A stretch of 64,000 nt of DNA, from positions 38,326,501-38,390,500 of the forward strand of contig NC_070603.1 in NCBI RefSeq assembly GCF_027172205.1, in the 5' to 3' direction. This document shows, piece by piece, positions 37,401-47,925 of this stretch. The DNA is from Podarcis raffonei. Taxonomy: Eukaryota; Chordata; Lepidosauria; Squamata; Lacertidae. The stretch's first letter is position 1, and each line of letters opens with the position of its first letter. The translations under genes were made by a program, and so were the position numbers. The notes beneath the pieces were generated by a model. That model ran no database searches. It saw nothing but the letters and a program-made list of their open reading frames with translations, and was not told the DNA's origin.

Positions 37401-38688
37401 AGCCACTGAACTATTTTATCCCTTATTCAATTTGTTTTTCACGGCCCAGTAGCAGTCCTCCTGCAGCCCATGGCTTGGGGATCATGGTCGTGGCAGACAA
37501 AGGGGTTAAATCTCCTTTCTCTGAAAATAAGCACTGCGGGCTCTATTATAGAAGGAATAAATGAGAGGGATGATGCCTGAGCTGGATAAAATATGAAGCA
37601 ATAACCTGCTGCTCCGGTCGGTTAAGCAGCGTCTGGGAAGCTGAGGGGACTAAATGCAGATGGCATTTACTGGCCATTTCCTTGAGCTGCCCAAATATTA
37701 GAGCTATTAGACAAAACTGACACACAGAAATCCCACATTCAACCCCCTTTTTTAAGCTGTGGCAGAGTTAAGGAAGAGATGCTATCTAATTTAAGGAAAC
37801 ACCCTTCTCCTGGCTTTACTTTTTCCCCCCTCCTCAACACTGGGGAGGGGACTTTTCCCAGGTACAAGACAGGAGTGAGTGCCAGCTATACCTGGAGGGG
37901 CTCCAATGCTTTTTTCTTGACTCGCTATAGAACAATTTATGAAATACAGCCTATATCTGATGATGTCCACCCAGGCTCCTGGTAAAAAGGATTCCACAAC
38001 GTTCCTGGGCGCATTTCTTATTGCTTGTCTAGAGATATGTGTGGCTTTATGCTATTTTTGTTGTCACAATCTCTCCCATTCTCAGCCGTGCTGAAAATTC
38101 TCCTTACAGAATTCCCAGGGTTCCCCAAGGAAAGGAATTAATGACTGTAATAGCTTCCTGTAGTCTGGTAGATAATATACTATTTGTTTTCCTTACAGCC
38201 TTTCAACAACCATGCTGTGTATTCTTTCCTTGGTTACAGGCGTAAAGCTTCTTTACCTGTTTCTCTAGGCCAACCAGATTCACCGAAAATTGTCAAGCTG
38301 TTCAAAATCCGCCTGTTCGCTCCCCTTCAATTTATCCTCTCTCGACAAAACGTTCTTTCAACTTTTGCTCATATTATGAACCAGTTCCTGGTTGTCCCAC
38401 ATATATAGCATCCTGCACCCACTGAGTAACACTTTACGCAAACTGCTGAGAGGTGTTGATGATTAAGTGTTGCTTGCCTGTTAAGCAAGCAAGCAAACGA
38501 TTCATTAACTATCACTGAATAGGTCTGATAGATGGCTTGGGCTACTAGCTGAGCACTGCATCACTGCTAGGCCTGAGCTTCAGCCGACGCTCATCATTGC
38601 TATTGCAATGATATTTAGAAATAACAACTATAACCAAAGTAGAAATGCAAGACACCTCATCATAGTGGGGAAAATCATGACCAGTGAC
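34441..38688. other. 4.2 kb without recognised genes or transposons apart from one short tandem repeat
   Basis: The longest repeat-poor block in the window. The stretch 37560-37750 (GCTGCTCCGGTCGGTTAAGC, GGCATTTACTGGCCATTTCC) looks constrained in composition, but no coding frame is present. Confidence 0.4.
36749..36795. repeat. 22-bp tandem duplication
   Basis: GTGTAAACATGAGGTAAAAC occurs twice in direct succession, 22 bp apart. Confidence 0.85.
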
Positions 38689-39220
38689 TGTCAAGGAGCT
38701 ATGTCAACCACAGGGCAGGCACACACCTCGCAGGCACAGAATTCAATTAGCTCTTTATTAACAGCACTCTGGTTTGCCTTTGACATTGATGAAGCTGACC
38801 ACTAGCTCCATCATTCCCCGACTAGCCTTTCACTCTGGATCCATCCTAAGCAGACGAAGGCTGTGTCAAGGGGGCAAGAGCCTCATCTTGGCCTGTCTGG
38901 CCTGTTGCTCAGGACTCTCCTCAATCAAGGTGTCAGAGGTGAGCCAGCAGGTCTGCGACTGTCCTGCTGCTGCATAGCAAGGCCAATCTCTGACTCTTCT
39001 CTATCTGAGTCTGTGTTCACACTGCAACTCTCAGCCTCTAACCCTATCCTGGAACATCCTCCTTTTTCCTGATACCTCTTGATTGCTTCTAGTACCTCTC
39101 AGCTCATCAGACTGCCCCTCAGTGTCCCACCACTAGGATCTGGGACCTAAGCCATCTTCTTTCGGGTGTTTTTGGATGGGTGGCTCCTACCACTCTTCCT
39201 CATCAAGTTAGTCCCTGACA
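38689..39220 (-). mobile_element. solo LTR (LTR retroelement fossil), 532 bp
   Basis: On the minus strand it begins TGTCAGGGACTAACTTGATG and ends CATAGCTCCTTGACA, with inverted termini TGTCA/TGACA. AATAAAGAGCTAATTG lies near the 3' end. The flanks GTGAC and GTGCC are a 5-bp duplication with one difference. Internal sequence is absent. The TGTCA(T/G)G(A/G)AC start is shared with fragments at 53389 and 63162. Probably Gypsy-type or an endogenous retrovirus; older than the LTR at 41826. Confidence 0.78.
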
Positions 39221-39282
39221 GTGCCTGACCTGTGTGTCTGCTCAGTGTGCTGTCCAGGTGCTAAATACTGAGGGACATTTTC

Positions 39283-39674
39283 TTTTTATATATAATATGT
39301 TATTAGTTTTTTAACATACCATTTCCAACAGTGATTAAATATACTTTTACATCTTATTCGTGTGTTTTTTATTTCCATCAGTCCTGTCTGAAAATTTTCC
39401 AATCGAATCTCTTAGTATGCATTTCTTATTTTCCCTATTACATTTCAAACTCATAACCAATATCTCTATTTTTTCTACTTTGTAACACTTTGTATATTTC
39501 TTCTTACAAAACTTCTTGTAGTCCTACTAGCGTAATTTGTTGTTCCTCAAATAATTCATATACTTCTTCCAATCTTCTGTAAATCTCTGGTCCCACAGGT
39601 TTTGAATCCTTCCTGTCATTTTGTCCAATTCTGCATAGTCCAGTCTATTAATTTCATCTGACATTCTTCTTTCT
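39283..39674 (-). mobile_element. 5'-truncated L1 LINE, extreme 3' end
   Basis: On the minus strand the left part encodes the last L1 ORF2 residues (LDYAELDKMTGRIQ, then FTEDWKKYMNYLRNN), matching the family seen at 9026-10031 (VIDYMGLAEMTSRI, EEDWKKFKLYLKN). The AT-rich 3' UTR follows. The flanks at 39266-39282 and 39675-39691 are a 17-bp duplication with one mismatch (TACTGAGGGACATTTTC). Confidence 0.85.
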
Positions 39675-39896
39675 TACTGAGGAACATTTTCAAGGCCCTT
39701 GTGCCTCTCCCTTTTATGGTTCTCCTCTCCTCTTCAGAGGAGAACTCCCCTGGGCTAAGCTCCAAGTTCTGGCATGTCCTCTCCTGACATATTGTTGTTT
39801 TCTGAAGTGGCAACATGAGTAGGTCCTTGCATCAGATTGGCCACAAGGCTTCCGTAGCACACCAAATTTAGTGGCTGTGGAGCCAATTCTGTAGCT

Positions 39897-40035
39897 CAGG
39901 GGTGGGAGACCCGCAGCAATCCAGATATTGTTGGACTACAACTGGCACCTGCCCCAGCCAGCATGGCCAATGGTTAGGGCTGATGGGAACTGGTAGTCCA
40001 GCAGCTTCTGGAGAGCCACAGGTTCTCCATCCCTG
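39897..40035. mobile_element. hAT-type hairpin MITE
   Basis: CAGGGGTGGGAGACCCGCAG at one end, AGGTTCTCCATCCCTG at the other, with interior arms TTGTTGGACTACAACTGGCA / GAACTGGTAGTCCAGCAGC. The 8-bp flanks CTGTAGCT and CTGCGGCT agree at six positions. Confidence 0.7.
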
Positions 40036-40149
40036 CTGCGGCTTCTCCACTGATGCTGTCGTCAGAGAGATTCCAAAGCAGAGCTGGGGAGTTCTGTAGA
40101 TGGATTTCATTAAAGGTCTTAAAGCTGTGCAGCCCTCAGAAAGGGAATA

Positions 40150-40710
40150 AACCAGATGGAAGGTTCACACGCATAAAACCCAAGTTCTCTAGTATGTATC
40201 CCATTTAGATTTAATCAGCTCATTACTGGATATTAAATAGCATTTGAAAATGAAACACATATTTAATACATAGGGATTTAAGTATTTGTGACTAGTTTTT
40301 AATCCTTAATAAATAGATGTAGAAATAATCAGCTATTAAATGAACATACAGGAATTGGTTGATTAACTCTTAATTATAAGGGCAAGTCTTCTTCAATGTA
40401 TTTATGATAATGCCTCTTTCAGTATTGGCTAATTATGCCACATTTGATTATAGAAGAGGGAAAACCTTATTTATTACAGATTTTTCAGTTCAGTAAATGA
40501 TGGGTATCTACAGCTAGCTCAATTGTTAAAGCCTTAATAAATGTTTTAATTAATTATTTCATTAAATAAAAGTCTCCTCCAATCTCATGGAGGAAGATTT
40601 TATTTATTTTTTATTTGCAAAGGCATTAAAGGAGATTAAGCCATCTCATGCTGTTTCATAGCTTTTGCCAATCTTCCATCAACCCCGGACTTCTAGGGGA
40701 TTTGAGTTAA
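40150..40710. other. AT-rich, repeat-free stretch with many TAATTA-like motifs
   Basis: No transposon resemblance. Dense TAAT/ATTA cores (for example CTCTTAATTATAAGG, GTTTTAATTAATTATTTC) and inverted pieces such as TCTCCTCCAATCTCATGGAG / CTCCTCC. It looks like developmental conserved noncoding sequence, but conservation cannot be judged from one genome. Confidence 0.3.
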
Positions 40711-41110
40711 TAAGAAGTAATTTGTTCTTGTTTTTTTGATTGGCAAGTAAAAATTTCATAACAAAGTATGATTTGTTTGAGAAATGCATTACCTTGTGGT
40801 TCTGTTCTGCAATAAAGCAGACATTTGGCCTGCAAAAGGGAGGGAGGATGATCCCTAATATCCCATCCTTTGCCCTTTCCTCTTGTCCCTATTTCCATGG
40901 CTAAATCCTGAGTTTTGACCTTAAGGGTCTCCATGGATGAAGTACACTGAGGATGTAATCTATAGTTCTTTGGAAGGTATCCCAGGGTCCATAAAATATA
41001 TTGGATCTACTCATCTGTTGTCAGAGACAGAGCTCTGGATACCTATGTTTAGGGCTGGGCAATTAGTTTTGGGACCCTGAGAAAGTCTTATTTTTCAAAT
41101 ATAGCCTCTA

Positions 41111-41550
41111 TGGGGACAAACAGAAGAAGATGCCTTTACCCCGGTATGGCTCCCCTTTATCACATACACAGCCCAACAAGACAAAGACAATAATCCACCA
41201 ACAGCATACAAATCAATATGTCTAACCTGATCCAAAACACCCACCCACCCCACTCACACATAAAAACAAAGACCACCACAGCTAACCACAGGTGAATAAT
41301 CACACCCTAGGCCAACCGCAACCTCTCTCACCACCAAAGGAACACAAGCGAACAGCAAAGAACCTGCACAAGCAACGCTGACACCAAACCCTACATGCAT
41401 TAAGCAAAATAGAAACATCGCCACCCCCCCATCTTCCCCCCTCCCCCCCAATGTCTCAACAAATGAAACTGATTTGTAAAAATGTTACACGGAAAAAATA
41501 TGAGAGGCATTACACATACTTCTGTAAAACAAGAAAATCTTTAATAATAA
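41111..41550 (+). mobile_element. 5'-truncated LINE, A/C-rich 3' UTR, family unassigned
   Basis: Flanked by a perfect 16-bp duplication TCAAATATAGCCTCTA at 41095-41110 and 41551-41566, which fixes both ends. The 440-bp insert is strongly strand-asymmetric: rich in A and C and poor in G. It ends in AATCTTTAATAATAA. No coding remnant is recognisable. A long target-site duplication with a TAA-type tail indicates LINE-type retroposition. Confidence 0.78.
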
Positions 41551-41751
41551 TCAAATATAGCCTCTAGTCCTCATGCCCGTGGAGACCCGGGGTCATGGTT
41601 CCCACCTTGGGGATTAAACATTCACACGAAAGGATATGTATTAAATTTAAAATCCTGTTTCTTCACAACCCACATTATATTAAGTTTGATTTAGTTCATC
41701 ATATTAAATTGCAACTAAAACTTTACAAAAGGAAAGATCTAAGTGGAGGGA

Positions 41752-42325
41752 ATAGACCGTAGCTTAGTGCCAGGGCATCTGCTTGGCATGCAGTAGGTTC
41801 CAGGTTCAATTCTTCGCATCTCCAGTGTTATGTACTGAGTTGAATAGGATCCAAACTGCAGCAGTCTGATTGGTCCTAGAACAATAGGATCCAAAAGGCA
41901 GCAGTCTGATTGGTCCTAGAATAATAGGATTCAGAATGCAGCAGTCTGATTGGTCCTAGAACAATGCAGCAGTATGATTGGTTGGCAGGAACCACCCAAT
42001 CATGCTCCAGATAGAAGTGAATCCACAACTTGATTGGCTTACAGTAGAATTCTGGAATTAGCCAATCATGTGCAGCCCATTGTGTAAATAATGTATATAA
42101 AGCAGATACTTTGAGGGGACTTTCATTCATTCCTCCTCACCACTATGAGCTGAATAAAGAGCATGAAATCACTTTGAGACTCTGAGTATATTTCATCCAG
42201 GTAATGTTTTGAATGTCTCCTTCCTGAAACCTGGGTGAGCTGCTGCCAGACAGTGTAGGCAATAATGTGCTAGATGGGCCAGTGGTCTGACTTGGTATAA
42301 AGCAGCAGTTTCCTGTGTTCCTAAA
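41752..42325 (+). mobile_element. tRNA-derived SINE split by a solo LTR
   Basis: The tRNA-like head occupies 41752-41825 (GCATCTGCTTGGCATGCAGT, GGTTCAATTCTTCGCATCTC). The remainder resumes at 42196 (TCCTGAAACCTGGGTGAGCT, CAGTGGTCTGACTTGGTATA) and ends near 42325. The LTR at 41826-42195 sits exactly between, flanked by TCCAG. The SINE is therefore older than the LTR. Confidence 0.82.
41826..42195 (+). mobile_element. solo LTR (LTR retroelement fossil), 370 bp
   Basis: Begins TGTTATGTAC and ends GTATATTTCA, with TCCAG on both sides (41821-41825, 42196-42200), a perfect 5-bp duplication. It inserted into a tRNA-derived SINE. It carries three and a half tandem 40-bp units at 41841-41983, each with CTGATTGG (inverted CCAAT box), a TATATAA at 42094-42100 and AATAAA at 42153-42158, so U3, R and U5 order is visible. 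No internal region remains. The perfect duplication suggests moderate to young age. The family is not assigned; 5-bp duplications fit Gypsy-type and some endogenous retroviruses. Confidence 0.88.
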
Positions 42326-42600
42326 TAAAGCATATTGCAATGTACACATCTAGCCACAGCTGAAGCAACTTAACTTTCGTTTGACAGTTTTTCTTTCTTG
42401 CCTGCATTTTGGTTAGTTGAGCTGTAGACACGTATGCATTTCATTTTGTGCTTCCTCTTTAATTTGTTGCAGAGTGCTACCATTCACTTCACATGTTGCA
42501 GTTGGCAACAATTGTGTCCGTGTGAAAAGACAGCAAACTTGGCTTGTTACCGTGTTGCTTTGTAATGTAGTTTCTTTTTCTTTGCTAAGAGTTTAAGGTA

Positions 42601-42842
42601 CAGTGGTACCTCGGGTTAAGTACTTAATTCATTCTGGAGGTCCATACTTAACCTGAAACTGTTCTCAACCTGAAGCACCACTTTAGCTAATGGGGCCTCT
42701 TGCTGCTGCTGTGCTGCCGGAGCACGATTTCTTTTCTCATCCTGAAGCAAAGTTCTAAACCTGAAGCACTATTTCTGGGTTAGTGGAGTCTGTAACCTGA
42801 CGCGTATGTAACCTGAAGCGTATGTAACCTGAGGTACCACTG
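42601..42842. mobile_element. Tigger-like MITE copy 2
   Basis: CAGTGGTACCTCGGGTTAAG to ACCTGAGGTACCACTG, flanked by TA on both sides. Same interior as copies 1 and 6. Confidence 0.9.
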
Positions 42843-43891
42843 TACAGTTATTTATAGTTGAGTACATGAAACTTAGCTTGTATTTATTGCAATGCAATAC
42901 AATGCAGGTTTCAAACCAACAGGTTTTCGTTTAATGCATTTCCACGTGTGGATGGTTGCTGTGTGTGAATTTGCTGCATTTTAAAAGGCAGCAAATGGTG
43001 AAAGATATTAGACCAGGAAAGTTTTGCATTTGAAATTTTCACAAGTTGGGGTTAACAAAGGGTAAGGTCCATTCCACTCTTTATGGTTTGCTGCAGAAAA
43101 TATAAATGTCATGCTGGTGTTTTGAGCAGCAAATACATAACACTTGAACATTAAGTCCCTGTTTACATGCATCCATCTTTAACTGCCACCTTACCAGGTT
43201 CCTTGGGGAACCTGGATCAATGAAGTTTCCTAGATGTCTGCACATGGACATTTAAAAATGTGTATATAGCCCACAATATGCTTGTTTCAATGATCGCCCA
43301 TGTTTCCATTCAAATTAAGATGTGAAGGCCTGATGTAAATGTGTGTGCAATGTCTAAAGGGGATTACAGTGAGGGTTAGGCCAAAACAACTTAGTTAAAT
43401 TCACTTTGGTGAGAGCACACATACCTTCCTTTCCTGTCAAAAGTTTTAATTAATATTCAGTCCACCCACACAAGACTCTGCTCACATTGTACTGAATGAC
43501 CCAAGACGATAGTTGTGGTAAGTGATCTGCAGCGGCCTTTCTGATAAAATGCCGCACTTCAAAGAAGACAAAATGTCACATAACCACAGCTCTGCTATCA
43601 ACACCACAAATGACTCTTTAGGCTTTAAAACACACGAAAACACTCACAAAAACAAAGAGCTATACACATAGCAGAACACTTGCTATGCCAGCACACTAGT
43701 TCCAACTGCAACTAACCAAATTAGCAGGACATAGGCAAGGGAATTTGTCTCCAACTTTTGGTGATGAAATTCATATTACCTTTTAATGTGGAGGTTCCTA
43801 TTTGGCCATTGTAGCTACTTGCTGTCAATGACCACTCTTTGGAAGGGTCCCTGCACATGTTTGAGCTCTATTTTAATTGCCACAGGCTGTA

Positions 43892-44136
43892 CAGTGGTAC
43901 CTCGGGTTACATATGCTTCAGGTTACAGACACTTCAGGTTACAGACTCTGCTAACCCAGAAATAGTACCTCAGGTTAAAAACTTTGCTTCAGGATGAGAA
44001 CAGAAATCACCCGGCGGCGACGGCACGGCAGCAGTGGGAGGCCCCATTAGCTAAAGTGGTGTCTCAGGTTAAGAACAGTTTCAGGTTAAGAACGGACCTC
44101 CAGAACGAATTAAGTATGTAACCAGAGGTACCACTG
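43892..44136. mobile_element. Tigger-like MITE copy 3, opposite orientation to copy 2
   Basis: CAGTGGTACCTCGGGTTACA to CCAGAGGTACCACTG between TA dinucleotides. The interior reads GGAGGCCCCATTAGCTAAAG, the reverse complement of copy 2. Confidence 0.9.
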
Positions 44137-44212
44137 TACTTTTTGCATTCCTCTGTTGTTTAACTCCAGCTTCTTACACATGTGAAAGCTTATGCTGTAA
44201 TACAGGCATAGG

Positions 44213-44330
44213 GAACCTCTGGCCCACAGACCAAATTAGGGCTGCCAGACTCTTAATTTGCGCCACAAAGTTATTCTCCTCCAGCCACACCCCCCTGTCA
44301 GTCACCTGACAGCTCCTGATGTCACATGAG
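44213..44330. mobile_element. hAT-like MITE, one end only
   Basis: CAGGCATAGGGAACCTCTGG starts after a TAATA flank. It continues to a CA-rich stretch with CAGTCACCTGACAGCTCCTG, and no matching right terminus was found. Confidence 0.4.
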
Positions 44331-44342
44331 GGTCAGGTGAAG

Positions 44343-44577
44343 AGGAATTTGGATTTGATATCCTGCTTTATCACTACCCGAAGGAGTCTCAAAGTGGCTA
44401 ACATTCTCCTTTCCCTTCCTCCCCTGCAACAAACACTCTGAGGTGAGTGAGGCTGAGAGACTTCAAAGAAGTGTGACTAGCCCAAGGTCACCCAGCAGCT
44501 GCATGTGGAGTAGCAGAGACACAAACCTGGTTCACCAGATTACGAGTCTACCGCTCTTAACTACTACACCACACTGC
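44343..44577 (-). mobile_element. second tRNA-derived SINE family, reverse copy
   Basis: On the minus strand: GGTGTAGTAGTTAAGAGCGG, then CTGGTGAACCAGGTTTGTG, CTGGGTGACCTTGGGCTAGT, CCTCACTCACCTCAGAGTG and CTTTGAGACTCCTTCGGGTA. Better preserved than the copy at 19088. Confidence 0.72.
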
Positions 44578-45145
44578 GAAGGGATGTCTGCAAAGGGATG
44601 ATTGGGTACCTTCTGGGACTGAGACCTTAATTGAGTGTCTGAGTGTATCGGCAGCATGGCTTGCATTCAGTTCTAAATTCAAACACAGTCCACTGCAGAC
44701 CACACTTGAAAAGAAACTATCAGGACCCACCATATTATGCCTGTGCAGAAACTCTCAGTCCATCCTACATGCTCCAGACAAGCTGTTTGTTAATGAAAAT
44801 TCATCCTGATTAGATGGCACTGTCTATAATGGGCATTCATTCTGAGCAGCGAGGTTAGATGATGTTGTGTCAAAGCAAGTGTCCTACCACACTTTCCTGG
44901 GTGCTTTTATTACCCCAAAAAGTCAGATCTTTAGAGGAAGTGAGTCAGCTGAACAAGACCTTCCCAATCAACTATAATTGCATGATCTGAATCTGCCAGT
45001 ATGTGGTTGAATCCCACCAGAAAACAGAGACAGTATGGAAACACCTTTAGTTAAGCATCAAATGGAAAGTTGTTCTTCAACGAGAGAGGAATGGTTGCAA
45101 CACCTTGTGAGATGCACCTTTCTACATCATTAACTGACTTTCAGG

Positions 45146-45192
45146 AGGAAACCTTCGGGTCCCTTCCAACTCTACAATTCTATGATTTTATA
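45146..45192 (+). mobile_element. CR1-type 3' end, short
   Basis: GGGTCCCTTCCAACTCTACA followed by ATTCTATGATTTTAT, the CR1 terminus only. Confidence 0.6.
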
Positions 45193-45541
45193 AAGGGTGA
45201 GATAGAAAGGTTATTTATTGATTGGCTAAAAGTTTTCCCTTATAAGCAGCATGACACAGCAGTCAGGTATTGGAGTTCAGAGATTGGTGTGTGGAGTTTG
45301 AATTGTGTCTGTATATAGAAGTAACTTGTACAAAGCTGCGCTATACTCTGTTTATTATAAAAGCAAATACAAATCAAGTTACTGTTCAGCAAGTTATGTT
45401 CCTGAGTCGTCCTGGCTACACTGACTAAGCAGCATGGTAGCAGAGAGTTTTGGTTGAGATCCATCAACATTTACAACTCTGTGGCTTTGATTAGACAACA
45501 TAAACAGTATTACCCTAGGTGTATCAATGCAGAAACAAGTA

Positions 45542-45807
45542 CAGTCATACCTCGGGTTAAAGTAGCTTCGGGATGAATATTTTCGGGTTGCGCTCTGTGG
45601 CGACCCGGAAGTAACGGAGAGCGTTACTTCCGGGTTTCGCCACTCGTACATGCGCAGTTGCTCAAAATGACATCACGCGCATGCGCGGAAGCGAGGAAAT
45701 GTGACCCACGCATGCGCATGCGCAGATGCACAGTCACGTGTTACGTTCACTTCAGGATGCGAATGGGGCTCTGGAACGGATCCCGTTCGCATCCAGAGGT
45801 ACCACTG
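45542..45807. mobile_element. Tigger-like MITE, CpG-rich variant subfamily
   Basis: Ends CAGTCATACCTCGGGTTAAA and CCAGAGGTACCACTG, flanked by TA. The 266-bp interior differs wholly from the other copies. It has a 14-bp palindrome ACCCGGAAGTAACG / CGTTACTTCCGGGT (45603-45616, 45622-45635), and the sequences CGCGCATGCGCG (45676-45687) and TGCGCATGCGCA (45713-45724). The many intact CpGs suggest a recent insertion or little methylation decay. Confidence 0.85.
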
Positions 45808-46344
45808 TACATCAGAAAGAGAGAGCATTCCTTGTCTCAAGCATCTCTTTCCAGCTGCCAGCTCACTGTTTGCATCCTACCACTTGAGGGAAGAAGTGAG
45901 CACACAAACCAGCCCCTCTGCTTTTTAGCACTGACTCATCCCTGCAAGAAAGTCTGAGCCGAAATGAATATTTATATACTGTTCCCTCTTGTGAGTTCGT
46001 GAGCTGGTAAGCCTGAGCTTTGCTTTGCAGAATATTGGCAGGTAAACTGAGCTTTAAAAATAACTCTTTGAAGGGCCTCTGCAGCGAACAGCCCAGCCCT
46101 TTCTCTCCTACCACAAGACCACCATCATGAGACCACGGAAAAGGTGTGCCTATAGCCAGCTAGAAAAGCACATAGAGTGCCTGAGAGGATCAGCAGCAAC
46201 AATCATGGTTTGCTTTCAAATACTTTTTATAAAAGGAAACAAACATGCAGCTTGTGTTGAGAGCATTCTTTGTAGGAAATCTTTTCCCATAACTGATACT
46301 GGATTTCCTCAGAGCCATGGCAACATGTATTTTTCATTCTCTCT

Positions 46345-46482
46345 GACATACTATTCATTCAAAGCACATCCCCCCCACTCAAAGAATTCTGAGCACTGTA
46401 GTTTGTTAAGAGTTGCTGGGAATTGTAACTCTGTGAGGAGTACAGTGCCCAAAATTCTTTGAGGGAAAGAATGTGTTTTAAA
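46345..46482. mobile_element. hairpin MITE, same family as 20456
   Basis: Left arm CAAAGCACATCCCCCCCACT, AAAGAATTCTGAGCACTGTA; right arm CCCAAAATTCTTTGAGGGAA, GAATGTGTTTTAAAG. The loop carries GTTGCTGGGAATTGTAACTC. Confidence 0.66.
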
Positions 46483-47131
46483 GATAAGACCTATGTCTTA
46501 TCTCCAAACCATGAACAATTGTTCAATCCCCAAAGCATTTCTTTGGTTACTGTGGTTAACAACTTGTCTCTATTGACTAAACTTTCAGGATGTCATTTTT
46601 ATTTTTATTTAGGTTACTGATTTGATTATGCAGAGCGTTTTGACTCAACAGCAGAGAAAAACCTTGAGAAAACATTTGCCAAGACATCTTTGAGAGTTAC
46701 AGATTTCTCTTCACTGTTATTTCCAAAGTCCTACCTAGGGCACTGCATATAATACAGCCCTTCTCAACTGATTCAACATCACATCTTTTAAATTCTCTGT
46801 TTCACGAGTCTACCCAATCTGAATCCAATAGCCATAGTGCTTTACTGTCCCCCACAGAGTTGGTTGTGGATATGTGGGGACTGCAAACCAGTCTTGCTTT
46901 GTAGCACTTTCTTCCCACACAACAACATCGGAGCACCCCTGCTAGATCCTGCCAAACTCCACCTAGTCTACCATGCTTTTCCCCACAGCAGTCAGCTAGA
47001 TTCTTGTAGGAGGCTCACAAGCAAGGCTTCTAAACAGTAGCCCTTTCTTGCAGTTGCTTTCCAGCATTTGGTGTTTCTGTCTTTGAAGGTTCCCTATATC
47101 CACAGTGTGCGAGAGCCATACATCCTAGATA

Positions 47132-47246
47132 GCCAATGTGATGCCCTCCAAATGTTGTTGGGTCCCAGCTCCCATCAGGTCCAGTTAGCATAGCCAATAG
47201 TCAGGGATGATGGGAACTGGGGCCCAACAACATGTAGAGGGCACTA
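47132..47246. mobile_element. hAT-type hairpin MITE, decayed
   Basis: GCCCTCCAAATGTTGTTGGG pairs with CCCAACAACATGTAGAGGGC, with GATGATGGGAACTGGGGCCC between. It belongs to the same broad group as 6078 and 39897. Confidence 0.65.
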
Positions 47247-47282
47247 CAGTGGCTACACCCTGTCAGAGAAATCCTACCATAC

Positions 47283-47570
47283 ATTTAAAGCATATTTAAA
47301 GCACATGGCTTCCACCAAAGGATATTGGGAACTGAAGTTTTTTAAGGGCAACTGGAACTCACCGGAACTCAGTTCCAGCATCTCTCAAATGGGTGCCATT
47401 GCCGTTATAAGAAGACTAGGGAGGTATTCATGGTGAGTTCTAGCGCCATGAAAATAGCACTGTTAAGGGTGCTTTGAATCATAGCTCTGTCCAGGGTAAA
47501 CGACACTTCCCAGAATTCTTTGGGGGAAGTCATGTGCTTTAAATGTATGGTGTGGATATCACTTAAGCTA
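47283..47570. mobile_element. hairpin MITE, same family as 20456, interrupted
   Basis: Left arm 47283-47345 (TTTAAAGCACATGGCTTCCA), right arm 47455-47570 (CACTTCCCAGAATTCTTTGG, GTCATGTGCTTTAAATGTAT). About 100 bp of unrelated sequence separates them. Confidence 0.6.
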
Positions 47571-47724
47571 ATGGCCATCACCACCTCTTCTAAAAGTGCA
47601 TTGTGCAGATGCTAGTGCTAACAATTGTCCTCTATCCTACGTGACAGATACAGTGAACTATTAATCTATTAATCTTCAAGGGTAATGTAGAATTGTGCAG
47701 TGACATCTGGAGCCAGAGAAGCTT

Positions 47725-47768
47725 AGAATTATAGAATTGTAGAGTTGGAAGGGACCATGAAGGTCATT
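47725..47768 (-). mobile_element. CR1-type 3' end, short, reversed
   Basis: ATTATAGAATTGTAGAGTTG followed by GAAGGGACCATGAAGGTCAT is the reverse complement of the CR1 terminus. Confidence 0.6.
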
Positions 47769-47925
47769 TACTGGAAAAATGTTGCTATGGTATTATCTAA
47801 TCTAATGTCTTGTTTTAAAACTATGTTATGTTGGGCTGTTGCTTTTTTACCTTTGTTATTTTTCTTGGCATCTTGACCATGAACTATGTAAAACTTTTCT
47901 GTAGCAGGGATGCAATAAAACCAGA

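Noticed and set aside
41111-41550. Nuclear copy of mitochondrial DNA, suggested by strand asymmetry
   Set aside because: The 16-bp target duplication and TAA tail indicate LINE retroposition, and no mitochondrial gene is recognisable.
41841-41983. CRISPR-like array of regular repeats
   Set aside because: Head-to-tail 40-bp units without spacers inside an LTR, in a vertebrate genome.
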